Origin: Chroogloeocystis siderophila 5.2 s.c.1
GTDB lineage: Bacteria > Cyanobacteriota > Cyanobacteriia > Cyanobacteriales > Chroococcidiopsidaceae
Assembly (NCBI RefSeq): GCF_001904655.1
Contig: NZ_MRCC01000008.1
Span: 124,001-188,000 of the forward strand
Reading direction: 5' to 3'
DNA: 64,000 nucleotides
In this document: positions 50,583-60,957 of the stretch, one piece after another
Layout: every line of letters starts with the position of its first letter
How positions within the stretch are numbered: position 1 is the stretch's first letter
Translations under genes and position numbers: made by a program
Notes under the pieces: generated by a model
What the model was told of the DNA's origin: nothing
What the model saw: the letters and a program-made list of their open reading frames with translations, nothing else
Database searches by the model: none

Positions 50583-53558
50583 GTGGTATTACAAGTAGAA
50601 AAAAGCAATTACGAAGCTAAAACGCAGGAAATCGCCCGACAACTTCTAGCCGCGACACGCGATCGCTCGTTCTTTGCTGGGCTACGCGACCAAATGCGCT
50701 GGGATGATAAGCTGCTAGCTTGGGCGATGAGTAATCCTGGATTGCGCGTGCAGTTATTTCGCTTCATCGACTGCTTACCCGCCTTACACACCAAATCCGA
50801 AATTGCCGCGCACTTACAAGAGTACCTAGGAGATCCCGCAGTCGAACTCCCAGCCGCACTCAAGGGACTGCTCAACTTTGCTTCGCCCGATTCTATGCCA
50901 GGACAAGTTGCGGCGACAACCGTATCCACCGCAGTAGAGGCGCTAGCACATAAGTATATTGCTGGAGAAAATATTAAACAAGTCCTCAAAACGATTGAGC
51001 GCCTGCGTAAAGAAAAAATGGCATTCACGATCGATATTCTCGGTGAAGCGGTAATAACTGAAGTTGAGGCGCAGTATTATCTTGATCGCTACTTAGAATT
51101 AATGGAACAGCTAGCAGAAGCTGCTCAAAAGTGGTCTACTGTAGCGCAAATCGACCAAGCGGATAATCAACCGATATCAAAAGTTCAAGTTTCCGTCAAA
51201 CTAACCGCGTTTTACTCGCAGTTCGATCCACTCGATGCGCAAGGTAGTGAAGCAAAAGTCAGTTCGCGCATTCGGATTCTACTGCGTCGGGCGGCGGAAT
51301 TAGGCGTAGCAGTTCATTTTGATATGGAACAGTACGCGTATAAAGATATTACGCTCGCGATCCTCAAAAATATACTACTCGAAGAGGAGTTTCGCCCTCG
51401 GACTGATATTGGTATCACCATACAAGCTTATTTGCGTGACAGCGAACAAGATGTCCGCGATTTAATTACTTGGGTAAAACAACGTGGTTATCCGCTAACG
51501 GTACGCTTGGTAAAAGGTGCATATTGGGATCAAGAAACGATTAAAGCAGCGCAAAAAGATTGGGAACAGCCGGTATTCAACGATAAAGCTGCAACGGATG
51601 TCAATTTTGAGAATTTAACGCAAATATTACTCGAAAATCACGAATATATATATTCAGCAATCGGCAGTCATAACGTGCGATCGCAAGCTCATGCAATCGC
51701 TATAGCGGAAACTTTAAATATCCCCCGCCGTCGCTTTGAAATGCAAGTTCTCTACGGTATGGGAGATAAACTTGCCAAAGCCCTTGTTGATCGCGGCTAT
51801 CGCGTCAGAGTTTATTGTCCTTACGGTGAATTGCTTCCAGGAATGGCGTATCTAATTCGCCGCTTGCTCGAAAATACCGCGAATAGTTCTTTCCTGCGTC
51901 AAAATATGGAAGAACGCCCCGTAGAAGAACTGATCGCCCCTCCAGTAGCCTTTAACCCCACGCCCCACGCCCCACGCCCCACGCCCCACACTTTCCCCAA
52001 CGCCGCCGATGTGGATTTTTCTAAAATGGCACAAAGAGAGCGATCGCAACAAGCTTTTGCCACAGTACGCCAGCAACTCGGTAAAACTTACCTGCCGTTA
52101 ATCGATGGCGAGTACGTCAATACTCAAGAAAGCATTGATTCGCTCAATCCTTCTAACCCTAGTGAAATTATCGGTAAAGTAAGTTTACTCTCGGTAGAAC
52201 AAGCCGAACAAGCGATGCAAGCCGCTAAAACGGCATTTCCAGCGTGGAAACGGACACCGGTAAGCGATCGCGCCAATATCCTGCGCAAAGCTGCGGATTT
52301 GATGGAACAACGCCGCGCGGAATTATCGTGCTGGATTGTTTTAGAAGTAGGCAAACCTGTACGCGAAGCCGATGCAGAAGTTTCCGAAGCTATCGACTTT
52401 TGCCGTTACTATGCGGTGGAAATGGAACGGCTAGAACAAGGTGTCAACTACGATATCCCTGGAGAGAATAACCGCTATCACTACCAACCACGAGGAATTG
52501 CTGTTGTAATTTCGCCCTGGAACTTTCCACTCGCGATCGCAACCGGAATGACGGTAGCAGCTTTAGTTGCAGGAAACTGTACTTTACTCAAACCCGCTGA
52601 AACATCTTCTGTCATTGCTGCTAAAATAGCCGAAATTCTCGTCGCCGCAGGCATTCCTAAAGGCGTATTTCAATACGTTCCTGGTCGAGGTTCGCAAGTT
52701 GGTGCTTACTTTGTCAATCACCCTGATACGCACATCATCGCGTTTACAGGTTCGCAAGAAGTCGGTTGTCGCATTTATGCAGATGCAGCAATCTTAAAAC
52801 CTGGACAAAAGCATTTGAAACGTGTAATTGCCGAAATGGGTGGGAAAAACGCGATTATTGTCGATGAAAGCGCCGATTTAGACCAAGCTGTTGCAGGAGT
52901 TGTGCAATCTGCGTTTGGTTACAGCGGGCAAAAATGTTCGGCGTGTTCGCGCGTTATTGTGCTTGAACCGATTTATGAAACTTTCATTCAACGCGTCGTT
53001 GAAGCAACGCGATCGCTCAATATTGGTGCAGCCGAGTTACCCAGTACGCAAGTAGGTCCTGTAATCGATGCAACAGCCCAAGCACGAATCAAAGAATATA
53101 TCGCCAAAGGACGCGCAGAAGCGGAAGTCGCGGTAGAACTTTCGGCACCAGAAACAGGATACTTTATTGGTCCTGTTGTCTTTAGTGAAGTTTCACCCAC
53201 CGCCACAATTGCTCAAGAAGAAATCTTTGGTCCTGTTGTCGCTGTGATTCGCGTCAAAGATTTCGCTGAGGCGATTAGCGTTGCGAACGGTACAAACTAC
53301 GCTCTGACGGGGGGAATCTACTCGCGGACTCCTTCGCATATTGAAATCGCACAGCAGGAATTTGCAGTCGGTAACTTGTATATCAACCGCACGATTACAG
53401 GTGCAATTGTCGCTAGACAACCTTTTGGTGGCTTTAAACTCTCCGGTGTCGGTTCCAAAGCCGGAGGACCTGATTATCTACTGCAATTTCTCGAACCCCG
53501 CACGATTACTGAAAATATTCAACGTCAGGGCTTTGCACCAATTGAAGGGGCAGATTAG
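50583..53558 (+). CDS. putA: Bifunctional proline dehydrogenase / L-glutamate-gamma-semialdehyde dehydrogenase
   Basis: 991 residues. The PRODH domain (about 140-450; QVSVKLTAFYSQFDP, RLVKGAYWD) oxidises proline with FAD; the ALDH domain (about 500-990) oxidises the semialdehyde to glutamate with NAD(P). The ALDH Glu is in IAEMGGKNA near 751 and the catalytic Cys in SGQKCSACS near 783. The linker (about 456-472) has TPHAPRPTPHTFP, encoded by three tandem CACGCCCCA-type units. No N-terminal DNA-binding domain as in E. coli PutA. The frame is open from 50478, but the GTG at 50583 (MVLQVEKSNYEAK) fits the conserved start, with AGGAG ten bases before it. Confidence 0.96.
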   Translation: MVLQVEKSNYEAKTQEIARQLLAATRDRSFFAGLRDQMRWDDKLLAWAMSNPGLRVQLFRFIDCLPALHTKSEIAAHLQEYLGDPAVELPAALKGLLNFASPDSMPGQVAATTVSTAVEALAHKYIAGENIKQVLKTIERLRKEKMAFTIDILGEAVITEVEAQYYLDRYLELMEQLAEAAQKWSTVAQIDQADNQPISKVQVSVKLTAFYSQFDPLDAQGSEAKVSSRIRILLRRAAELGVAVHFDMEQYAYKDITLAILKNILLEEEFRPRTDIGITIQAYLRDSEQDVRDLITWVKQRGYPLTVRLVKGAYWDQETIKAAQKDWEQPVFNDKAATDVNFENLTQILLENHEYIYSAIGSHNVRSQAHAIAIAETLNIPRRRFEMQVLYGMGDKLAKALVDRGYRVRVYCPYGELLPGMAYLIRRLLENTANSSFLRQNMEERPVEELIAPPVAFNPTPHAPRPTPHTFPNAADVDFSKMAQRERSQQAFATVRQQLGKTYLPLIDGEYVNTQESIDSLNPSNPSEIIGKVSLLSVEQAEQAMQAAKTAFPAWKRTPVSDRANILRKAADLMEQRRAELSCWIVLEVGKPVREADAEVSEAIDFCRYYAVEMERLEQGVNYDIPGENNRYHYQPRGIAVVISPWNFPLAIATGMTVAALVAGNCTLLKPAETSSVIAAKIAEILVAAGIPKGVFQYVPGRGSQVGAYFVNHPDTHIIAFTGSQEVGCRIYADAAILKPGQKHLKRVIAEMGGKNAIIVDESADLDQAVAGVVQSAFGYSGQKCSACSRVIVLEPIYETFIQRVVEATRSLNIGAAELPSTQVGPVIDATAQARIKEYIAKGRAEAEVAVELSAPETGYFIGPVVFSEVSPTATIAQEEIFGPVVAVIRVKDFAEAISVANGTNYALTGGIYSRTPSHIEIAQQEFAVGNLYINRTITGAIVARQPFGGFKLSGVGSKAGGPDYLLQFLEPRTITENIQRQGFAPIEGAD

Positions 53559-53759
53559 ATGAATAAAAATTCACTATTTTGGGGGAGTTATTGTAATTTA
53601 TCAATGACTCTGATACAATATTTATAATGGAAATCTATGCAAAAATAAAAATATAATTTATATTCCCATTATGAAAAATATTATACTGAATTAACAGAGC
53701 AATGTCGAGCCTACTCTCAAAAACTCGACGTTTTTGTACCCTTAAATTCAGCATAACTA

Positions 53760-54206
53760 ATGAGCATCGTGATAAAAACTGCCGAACTGCAAGAATGGCA
53801 GAGTATTCAAGAAATCCGGCGCGTGGTATTTCAGGAAGAACAAGGAGTCGATACGGCATTAGAATTTGATGGTAAAGACGACACTGCCGAGCAATTGATT
53901 GCGTATCGGAATGCGCAGCCTGTAGGAACGGCGCGGATTAGATATTTAGATACAAAGACGGCAAAGATCGAAAGATTGGCAGTGTTATCAACCGCAAGAG
54001 GGCAAGGCATTGGCAAGCAATTAATGCAAAAAGCCATAGAACGCGCGATCGCCCAGAAAATGCAAGAAGCCGTGATTCATGCACAAGAATACGTCAAAGC
54101 ATTGTATCAACAACTCGGCTTTGTTCAAGAAGGAGAAACATTTGATGAAGCGGGGATTCCCCATGTCAAAATGAGGAGAAAATTAACAAGCAACGAGTGT
54201 GATTAG
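53760..54206 (+). CDS. GNAT family N-acetyltransferase
   Basis: 148 residues. GNAT core with the acetyl-CoA pyrophosphate loop motif in STARGQGIGKQLMQKAIERA (about 77-96), the preceding beta strand KIERLAVL and the C-terminal YVKALYQQLGFVQEGETF. Most similar in pattern to the ElaA/YjcF-like clade. Substrate unknown. Its last eight bases overlap the glycosyltransferase start, suggesting translational coupling, possibly acetylation of a related product. ATG at 53760, no strong ribosome-binding site. Confidence 0.85.
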   Translation: MSIVIKTAELQEWQSIQEIRRVVFQEEQGVDTALEFDGKDDTAEQLIAYRNAQPVGTARIRYLDTKTAKIERLAVLSTARGQGIGKQLMQKAIERAIAQKMQEAVIHAQEYVKALYQQLGFVQEGETFDEAGIPHVKMRRKLTSNECD

Positions 54207-56655
54207 GCTCAAACACAATTTCTGGCGCGGACTGCTAATACTAGCACTCATTTGGCTAGTGGGGGCGATAAGCGATCGCGTATGGTTTGCATTAGATAAT
54301 TCGGTTCCTGCTTGGGATCAAGCTGATTACCTGACGGGTTCCTTAAACTACTGGCAAGCGTTACAACAAATGCAAATATTGAGTGGCGAGTGGTGGTCAA
54401 GCTTTTGGCAACTTTCTTCTAAAATACCGCCATTAATCTACACCGTTGCCGCGATTATACAGCAAATCTTTGGTCGAGGCATCGAGCAAGCAACACTCGT
54501 TAATTTATTATTTAGCGCAATTCTGCTCGCTTCTGTGTATGGACTAGGCATTTTGCTATTCAACGTCGAAGTCGGTTTGTGGGCAGCAGCGCTATGTCAA
54601 TTATTCCCTAGCTTTTATCGCGCCCGATTAGATTTCTTACTCGATTATCCACTTACGGCTGCGGTTATTTTGAGTTTTTTCTGTCTAACGCTGTGGGTGA
54701 AAAGTACGAAACGAGTTAGACAATGGCTATCCGCAGCGGCTTTCGGAATTTGCTTTGGGTTAGCAATTTTAGCGAAACAAACCGCGTTATTTTTCTTATT
54801 CACCCCGATACTTTGGGTAGTGATCGCAATGCTGTACAAGCGTCAATGGCAACGCGTATTACAGCTAGGCGGAGGATTGTTGCTATCAGTAATCATATCT
54901 CTGCCTTGGTATCGTACCAATTGGCTCACAGTATTAACTAGTGGGAAACGCGCCACAATCGATTCGGCGATTGCCGAAGGCGATCCACCATTAAATACAT
55001 TGGCGGCTTGGACGTATTATTGGGAAATTCTTCCCTATCAGGTTTCTTGGCTATTACTTTTAGTTCCGATTGTTGGGTTAATTCTATATTGGCAACGTCT
55101 GCCAAAATATCGTGCTTCGCTTGCTTGGTTAGCGATATTTTGGCTGGGGGCGTATTTTTTGTGTTCGCTTAATGTTAACAAAGATGAGCGTTACGTTTTG
55201 CCTTATTTACCAATTGTTGCTCTCTTTCTGGCTTATGGTTTAACATTCTGGCGCGGACGTTGGGGCAATTATATCTGCTGGGGTAGTGTGAGTTTAGCAG
55301 TCATGTTGATGTGGTTCAACATTTTTTCTGTGGGAAGCGTGGGGAGAAGCATTGCACAGATTCTTAGCCCTAAAGCCGCACACTATGCTGTTGTTGGTAC
55401 TCGTTTACCGCACCAAGAAGTGATCGAGGCGATCATTCAACAAGCCCCACATCTGCGTTCAACGTTGGGTGTATTACCGTCTACTCCAGAGATTAATCAA
55501 CATAATATAAATTACTACGGCGCGCTACGCGACTTTCAAGTTTATGGACGACAAGTGGGAGTGCGATCGCAGCAAGTTGTACAAGACGCGCGATCACTCG
55601 ATTGGTTCTTAACGAAAACTGGCGATCAAGGTTCCGTTCCTGAAGCGCAACCCGCAATTTTAGAAATTGTTGAGCGATCGCCTGATTTTGACGCGATCCA
55701 AAGCTGGACGTTGCCTGATAATAGTACGCTAAATTTGTATCGCGACCGAACGCCAGAAATAGAAGTTATTGTTGCACCAGGAAAATCAGAGAATGTCATA
55801 CTATCGCAAGTGACAGTACCGCCACAAATAAAGCCAGGAGTTCCGATTCCTGTTACTTATCAGTGGAATGGCGCGTGGGATGAGTTGCAATCTGGTTTAG
55901 TATTACTTGATTGGTACCAAGAAGACGCGAGTTCAAACCGCTGGATACACGATCATGCAATTGGAATGGGAAATCTGCATTCAACTAACATGCAAAACCC
56001 TGGTACATTTCAAGTCATCGAACGTATGGCAATGCTACCACCAACAGGTGCTACAGGAACTTACACCTTAAAAGCAACGTACCTCAACCGCAACACAGGT
56101 GAAACTTATCCAATTGCATCTCCACCTGTCAGCGTCACTGTTGAAGCCAACACCGAACCTTCTCAAGCACCAGAACTCGATTTACTCACACAGTTTCGCA
56201 CCTTAGCTGCTAGTTTACCCCAAGGATTACCCGCCCTCGAATTAGTATTTGAGGAAATTGCCCGTATTAATCAATACGATCCGACGCAAGATTATTTGAT
56301 CCAAACGCAACAAGCTTTAACGTATCGCCTCCAGCAAGAACCGCAAAATCTAGAATTTGCCTATACTCTTGCGTTATCTAGGGTATTGCAGCGACAGGTA
56401 AACGAGGCGATCGCCGCCTTAGAAAGGGTAGTGCAGTTAGATGCGCAAAATCCATACGCTTATGCTTATCTAGCATTTGTTCATCTCTACAACTGGAACG
56501 CCGCAGCGGCTGAAGTCGCACTCAAAAACGCCCGCCTTCTCGATCCTAACATACCTGAAATTCAAGCACTCAGCGGTGTTGCTGCTTTGCTACAAGGTCA
56601 ATTCTTTTCAGCATGGAACTATTTTACAAGCTGGCAAAATTCATCAAGTCTCTGA
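54199..56655 (+). CDS. GT39/ArnT-like membrane glycosyltransferase with C-terminal TPR region
   Basis: 818 residues, start GTG at 54199 overlapping the GNAT gene. Residues 1-395 contain about ten hydrophobic helices, and the first loop has VPAWDQADYL, as in the polyprenyl-phosphate-sugar-dependent protein mannosyltransferase/ArnT superfamily. Residues about 400-640 are soluble, with a beta-sandwich-like segment (VTVPPQIKPGVPIPVTYQWN). The last 160 residues carry TPR-like helices (LAFVHLYNWNAAAAEVALKN; NEAIAALERVVQLDAQNPYA), perhaps to bind partners. The donor would be a lipid-linked sugar, the acceptor protein or lipid on the periplasmic face. Confidence 0.85.
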   Translation: MIRLKHNFWRGLLILALIWLVGAISDRVWFALDNSVPAWDQADYLTGSLNYWQALQQMQILSGEWWSSFWQLSSKIPPLIYTVAAIIQQIFGRGIEQATLVNLLFSAILLASVYGLGILLFNVEVGLWAAALCQLFPSFYRARLDFLLDYPLTAAVILSFFCLTLWVKSTKRVRQWLSAAAFGICFGLAILAKQTALFFLFTPILWVVIAMLYKRQWQRVLQLGGGLLLSVIISLPWYRTNWLTVLTSGKRATIDSAIAEGDPPLNTLAAWTYYWEILPYQVSWLLLLVPIVGLILYWQRLPKYRASLAWLAIFWLGAYFLCSLNVNKDERYVLPYLPIVALFLAYGLTFWRGRWGNYICWGSVSLAVMLMWFNIFSVGSVGRSIAQILSPKAAHYAVVGTRLPHQEVIEAIIQQAPHLRSTLGVLPSTPEINQHNINYYGALRDFQVYGRQVGVRSQQVVQDARSLDWFLTKTGDQGSVPEAQPAILEIVERSPDFDAIQSWTLPDNSTLNLYRDRTPEIEVIVAPGKSENVILSQVTVPPQIKPGVPIPVTYQWNGAWDELQSGLVLLDWYQEDASSNRWIHDHAIGMGNLHSTNMQNPGTFQVIERMAMLPPTGATGTYTLKATYLNRNTGETYPIASPPVSVTVEANTEPSQAPELDLLTQFRTLAASLPQGLPALELVFEEIARINQYDPTQDYLIQTQQALTYRLQQEPQNLEFAYTLALSRVLQRQVNEAIAALERVVQLDAQNPYAYAYLAFVHLYNWNAAAAEVALKNARLLDPNIPEIQALSGVAALLQGQFFSAWNYFTSWQNSSSL

Positions 56656-56671
56656 TTCACCAATTACCAAT

Positions 56672-59548
56672 TTAATTTAAATAACGCATCAATAGCGATT
56701 CTAATTGCGCAATGCCAATCGGCTTACTTAAACACTCTTTAACACCAGCCGCGAGGAAGCAATCGCACGCTTCGATTGTTTCAGTCATAATGACGACAGG
56801 AATCGTTTGCAACTGTGGATCTTGTTGAAGGTGCTGTACAAGTGTTATGATGACACAATCTGATAACTGCGAGTCGAGTAAAATCAATCGCGGCTTGAAA
56901 TCGCGTACTTGGCTCAAAAAGTCCTGTGTTTTCACTTGCTTGACTTCATAACCAATCGCCTTCAGATAACCAAGAATCAAGCTATTATGATTATTATCGC
57001 CGATCAGAATTCGCGGTGAATAGTTGAAAAAACTGCTAACCTGTTGATTTTGGTCATTGTTACAATCTTCGGCAGGTAGTGCGTATTGCGGATAATCGGG
57101 TAACAAGAGAGTAAAGTCGCTGCCTTTACCCAAGGTCGATTTGACTGTGACATTTCCACCATGCAGACGTGCTAACTTGCGTGTCAAGGCTAAACCTAAT
57201 CCAGTTCCTTCATATTGACGATTGCAGCGACTATCTAGCTGTTTAAACGGTTGAAATAAAAGCTGTATGTGTTCTGGGGCGATGCCAATTCCGGTATCAG
57301 AAACTGTAAATGTGATGCCTTGAGGAACTTTTTGAACTCGCAGCGTGACTTTCCCCGCTGGGGTAAACTTAATCGCATTTGTTAATAAGTTAAGTAACAT
57401 TTGCTTGACACGTCGTTCATCAGCAAAACAGCAAGTTGCTTGCGGGTCAATTTCACGCATCAGTTGTAAGCCTTTTTTGAGTGCGCGATCGCCTACAATC
57501 GATAAGCACGACTCGCATAGTTCATGCACTTGAATCAACGCAAGTGTTAGTTCCTCTTTTCCCGCCTCGACTTTAGAAAGATCGAGAATATCATTAATTA
57601 GGGTCAGTAGGTGTTCGCCACTGCCATAGATGCAATTTATATATTCTTTCTGCTTGGCATTCAACGCGCCAAAAATTTCTTGATGCAGAATTTGCGATAA
57701 ACCAAGAATTGCATTTAAAGGTGTCCGCAATTCATGACTCATTGTTGCTAAAAATTCACTTTTAGCCTTACTAACAAATTCAATCGCTTCTTTGCTTTTG
57801 CGTAGTTCAATTTCTCCGCGTTTGCGATCGCTAATGTCGCGCACAATACTAACGACTTCATCTTCGCCACAAACTACTATGCGCGCTTCGTAATCGTGAA
57901 TTTTGCCGCTAATCGGGAGTTGATACTCAATCAGTTGCATTTCTCTACATGTAAGCGCTTGCTTAATGCTTGACATTATTTTTCTACTCACAGTTTGCGG
58001 TAAAAAATCGGTCAATTTCTTCCCCAACAAATCGCTTTCTGGCACATACAAATCAAAATTTCTTGAGCCGTTAAAATCGAGTAGATCGCCATCTTTGCTA
58101 ATCCGAAACATGACATCTGGTATTGCATCTAAAAGCGCGCGATTCCTAATTTCGCTTTTACTGAGTGCGTCTTCGGTGCGCCTGCGGACAATCGCGCCAC
58201 CAATGCTTCCTGCTACCGCAATTAAAATAGATTCTTCTGCTTCAGTCCATTGTCGTTGATAGCGACATTCATCAAACCCGATGAAGCCCCAAAATTTTTC
58301 TTCAATAAAGATAGGCACAATTAATATAGAAATAATATCTTGCGGTTCAAGAATTTTCTTTTCACTTTCGGGAAAATCTTTCACAAGTCCGCGCACAAGT
58401 TTACCCGCAGCTAAAGTCTGATACCAACGCGGAAAGAAATCCATGTAAGCAAGATTTTGTAATTTGGGATTATTGATCTCTGGTGTGACTGTACTATCCG
58501 TCCATTCAAAGCGTTGACTCATCAACGGTTCACCCGTATGCGGATGAATATGATTTTCAAAGATATAAACTCGATTGACCTTAACGGCTTCACCTAAAGT
58601 AGCAAGCGCCAAACACATCGCCTCAGTAAAATCTTTGGTCGTGAGTAATTGATTTGTCGCTGCTGCTACGCCTTCCAACAAGCGATCGCGCTGTGTAAGG
58701 ATTGACGAGACTAGCTTGCGTTCTGTAATATCTTTTTTAATTCCAACGTAGCAAATCGGTTGATTCTGGAAATCTCGTACTGTGAAAGCTTTGAGTTCGA
58801 CATGTAAAAGCTTTCCATCTTTCGTTCGACTGATTACCTCGCGGTAACAATAATCATTTTGAACGAGTTCTTGATAAATTGCCCTAAAGACTTGATCGCC
58901 AAAGTGAATTGCTGGCGTTTTGCCAGCCAGTTCAGCATCGGAGTAGCCGAGTAACAGGCGATGCATCAGATTTTGTTCGATGTAATAGCCTTGTAGATCG
59001 ATAATCGCGATCGCATCATTTGCCTGGGCAACAATTTGGTGGAAAGTGCTAAAAGTATTCGCAGCGAAATGTGTTTTTAAGCTTTGAGCGAGTGTATTGT
59101 TAAGCGTCGCGTGCTTATCTACCGAACTACAGCAACATTGTAGCACCGCGTTATGTTGTTTAAACCACTGCCAGCGGGCATAGGCAGATTGTAGTGTTTG
59201 CAACAGTCTGCTAGCAGTAACCTGATCTTGGTTGAGGTATTCTTGCACTCCCCTACGAAAGACTTCGCAAATTATTGTTTGATCTTGCGTATTGCCGATG
59301 ACAACCAGGGGGAGGGCGTAAGCGTGGCGTACTTGGTTAACTAACGTGAACGCGTGAGAATCAAGCGTTGACACAACAAGTACGATAATATCTACTTCTT
59401 GAGGCAACGCAAGGCATGAATCGCTTTCTTCGATGACAACAGATAGAAGCTCAATTTCGTTATGATTGAGTTGCTGTAAAAAAGCTCGAATTTGATGCTG
59501 ATTAGTTGCATCTACGATCAATACAATTTTTAGCGGTTCTGGAGTCAT
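56672..59548 (-). CDS. Hybrid sensor histidine kinase with PAS and GAF domains
   Basis: 958 residues, no membrane helix. Order: receiver-like N-domain (3-125) in which the phospho-Asp position is Val (DIIVLVV), PAS (about 170-285; [12 protein letters not shown]), GAF (about 290-450), a second PAS (about 465-580), HisKA (about 590-655; kinase His in [13 protein letters not shown]), HATPase (about 705-820; [23 protein letters not shown]) and a C-terminal receiver (about 848-958; Asp in [10 protein letters not shown], Lys in CLSKPIG). A cytoplasmic phosphorelay hub; stimulus unknown. It converges on the GT39-type gene with 16 bp between stops. Confidence 0.95.
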   Translation of the reverse strand: MTPEPLKIVLIVDATNQHQIRAFLQQLNHNEIELLSVVIEESDSCLALPQEVDIIVLVVSTLDSHAFTLVNQVRHAYALPLVVIGNTQDQTIICEVFRRGVQEYLNQDQVTASRLLQTLQSAYARWQWFKQHNAVLQCCCSSVDKHATLNNTLAQSLKTHFAANTFSTFHQIVAQANDAIAIIDLQGYYIEQNLMHRLLLGYSDAELAGKTPAIHFGDQVFRAIYQELVQNDYCYREVISRTKDGKLLHVELKAFTVRDFQNQPICYVGIKKDITERKLVSSILTQRDRLLEGVAAATNQLLTTKDFTEAMCLALATLGEAVKVNRVYIFENHIHPHTGEPLMSQRFEWTDSTVTPEINNPKLQNLAYMDFFPRWYQTLAAGKLVRGLVKDFPESEKKILEPQDIISILIVPIFIEEKFWGFIGFDECRYQRQWTEAEESILIAVAGSIGGAIVRRRTEDALSKSEIRNRALLDAIPDVMFRISKDGDLLDFNGSRNFDLYVPESDLLGKKLTDFLPQTVSRKIMSSIKQALTCREMQLIEYQLPISGKIHDYEARIVVCGEDEVVSIVRDISDRKRGEIELRKSKEAIEFVSKAKSEFLATMSHELRTPLNAILGLSQILHQEIFGALNAKQKEYINCIYGSGEHLLTLINDILDLSKVEAGKEELTLALIQVHELCESCLSIVGDRALKKGLQLMREIDPQATCCFADERRVKQMLLNLLTNAIKFTPAGKVTLRVQKVPQGITFTVSDTGIGIAPEHIQLLFQPFKQLDSRCNRQYEGTGLGLALTRKLARLHGGNVTVKSTLGKGSDFTLLLPDYPQYALPAEDCNNDQNQQVSSFFNYSPRILIGDNNHNSLILGYLKAIGYEVKQVKTQDFLSQVRDFKPRLILLDSQLSDCVIITLVQHLQQDPQLQTIPVVIMTETIEACDCFLAAGVKECLSKPIGIAQLESLLMRYLN

Positions 59549-60030
59549 CTACTTCAAAGCTTACATCGACAATCAGAAACCAAAACTAGAAAGTGCAATT
59601 CTTCTTATAAACTGCTGTGGTTTTTTTCACGTATTGCAAACGTTGCTCACGATCAGGTTAAAGATATCACTTATGTGAGCAAATAAATGTGCTATGGATC
59701 ACTAGATATAACCGTAGATTTGACAAAAAAATGATACACAATCACAGCTAGTATAATGCAGAACTTTAGTAGCTTAAAGTAAATAAATTGTCTTGGTGAG
59801 ATTGCCATTTTTTCGATACTCCAAAAGCTTTCTTATCAAAAAACGCTACTTAAAAGAAGTAATCCTTAAGGCTGATTGATCGAAAAACAGCAACAAATTA
59901 TATTGAATATATTAATCTTTTCAGTAGCTAAATATTAAATACGATAAAGCAAAAACTTACGTACAGTAATAAGATAATTTAGTCAAGAAAAAGTAATTAT
60001 TTGTAGTAAAAAGTGGCGGGATAAGAAACT
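59549..60030. other. AT-rich divergent promoter region
   Basis: About 480 bp between the hybrid kinase and the BtuF-like gene. TCACTTATGTGA at 59669-59680 is a short inverted repeat, but it is not the CRP-type arrangement. No gene or RNA was recognised. Confidence 0.4.
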
Positions 60031-60957
60031 ATGAGTGATCAAATACGAATAGTCTCTCTTATACCAAGTGCAACTGAAATTGTAGCTGCACTAGGATTAG
60101 GAGATGCAATTGTTGGGCGATCGCACGAATGTGACTATCCTCCAGAAATCAAAGATCGTCCCGTATGCACCGCAGCGCGACTCAATTCAGCAGCGCCGAG
60201 TCAAGAAATTCACCAAAACGTCAATAAGATCCTACAGTCAGCGCTGAGCATTTACGAAGTTAAACTAGATGTTTTAGAAGCACTGAAGCCAACGCACATT
60301 ATTACTCAAGACCAATGCGATGTTTGCGCCGTGAGTCTCGAAGATGTAGAAGCAGCGGTAGCACAACTGACGCAGAGTCAACCGCAGATTATTTCGTTGC
60401 AGCCGAATACTTTATCAGATGTTTGGCACGATATTGAACGTGTTGCAAATGCATTAGGAGTGCGATCACGAGAATTACTCGAAGATCTCGAAGCGCGGGT
60501 CAAAATTTGCCAGCAGAAAACGACACACCTGTCGATTGAGGAACTCCCCACCGTCGCTTGTATTGAGTGGACAGATCCGCTGATGACTGCGGCGAACTGG
60601 ATTCCTGAACTTGTGACGCAAGCCGGAGGACAACCCGTTTTAAGTGTCAGTGGTCAATCTTCGCCAATCATTACTTGGGATACGCTGGTTGCGACTAACC
60701 CTAAGACGATCATCTTTATGCTGTGTGGTTTTGATTTACAGCGTACCCGCACTGAAGCGATCGCATTAACAAAGCATCCCGAATGGAAAAAACTTCATGC
60801 GGTACAGCATCAAAGAGTTTACATCACAGACGGTAACGCTTATTTCAATCGTCCAGGACCCCGCCTCGTTGATTCTCTAGAGATTTTAGCAGAAATTGTG
60901 CATCCAGAAATTTTTGATTACGGCTACAAAGGAACTGGCTGGGAACCCTTGTACTAG
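60031..60957 (+). CDS. BtuF-like cobalamin/siderophore-binding protein, no signal peptide
   Basis: 308 residues, periplasmic-binding-protein class III fold: IVSLIPSATEIVAALGLGD (about 7-25), a central helix, then GGQPVL and LVDSLEILAEIVHP near the C-terminus. CTAARLNS, QDQCDVCAVS (about 91-100) and RPGPRLVDSLE are family landmarks of the cobalamin-binding BtuF group. No signal peptide or lipobox, so it seems cytoplasmic, unlike classical BtuF; such soluble versions occur in cyanobacteria. Ligand unproven. Its TAG stop and that of the opposite gene overlap in the tetranucleotide CTAG. Confidence 0.85.
   Translation: MSDQIRIVSLIPSATEIVAALGLGDAIVGRSHECDYPPEIKDRPVCTAARLNSAAPSQEIHQNVNKILQSALSIYEVKLDVLEALKPTHIITQDQCDVCAVSLEDVEAAVAQLTQSQPQIISLQPNTLSDVWHDIERVANALGVRSRELLEDLEARVKICQQKTTHLSIEELPTVACIEWTDPLMTAANWIPELVTQAGGQPVLSVSGQSSPIITWDTLVATNPKTIIFMLCGFDLQRTRTEAIALTKHPEWKKLHAVQHQRVYITDGNAYFNRPGPRLVDSLEILAEIVHPEIFDYGYKGTGWEPLY

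Noticed and set aside
53635-53756. Possible short peptide fragments (ELTEQCRAYSQKLDVF) upstream of the GNAT gene
   Set aside because: Too short, no start codon in frame, and no family recognised; could be debris but is not distinguishable from chance.
59660-59690. CRP-like operator TCACTTATGTGA
   Set aside because: The half-sites are in the wrong order and spacing for CRP (TGTGA-N6-TCACA).
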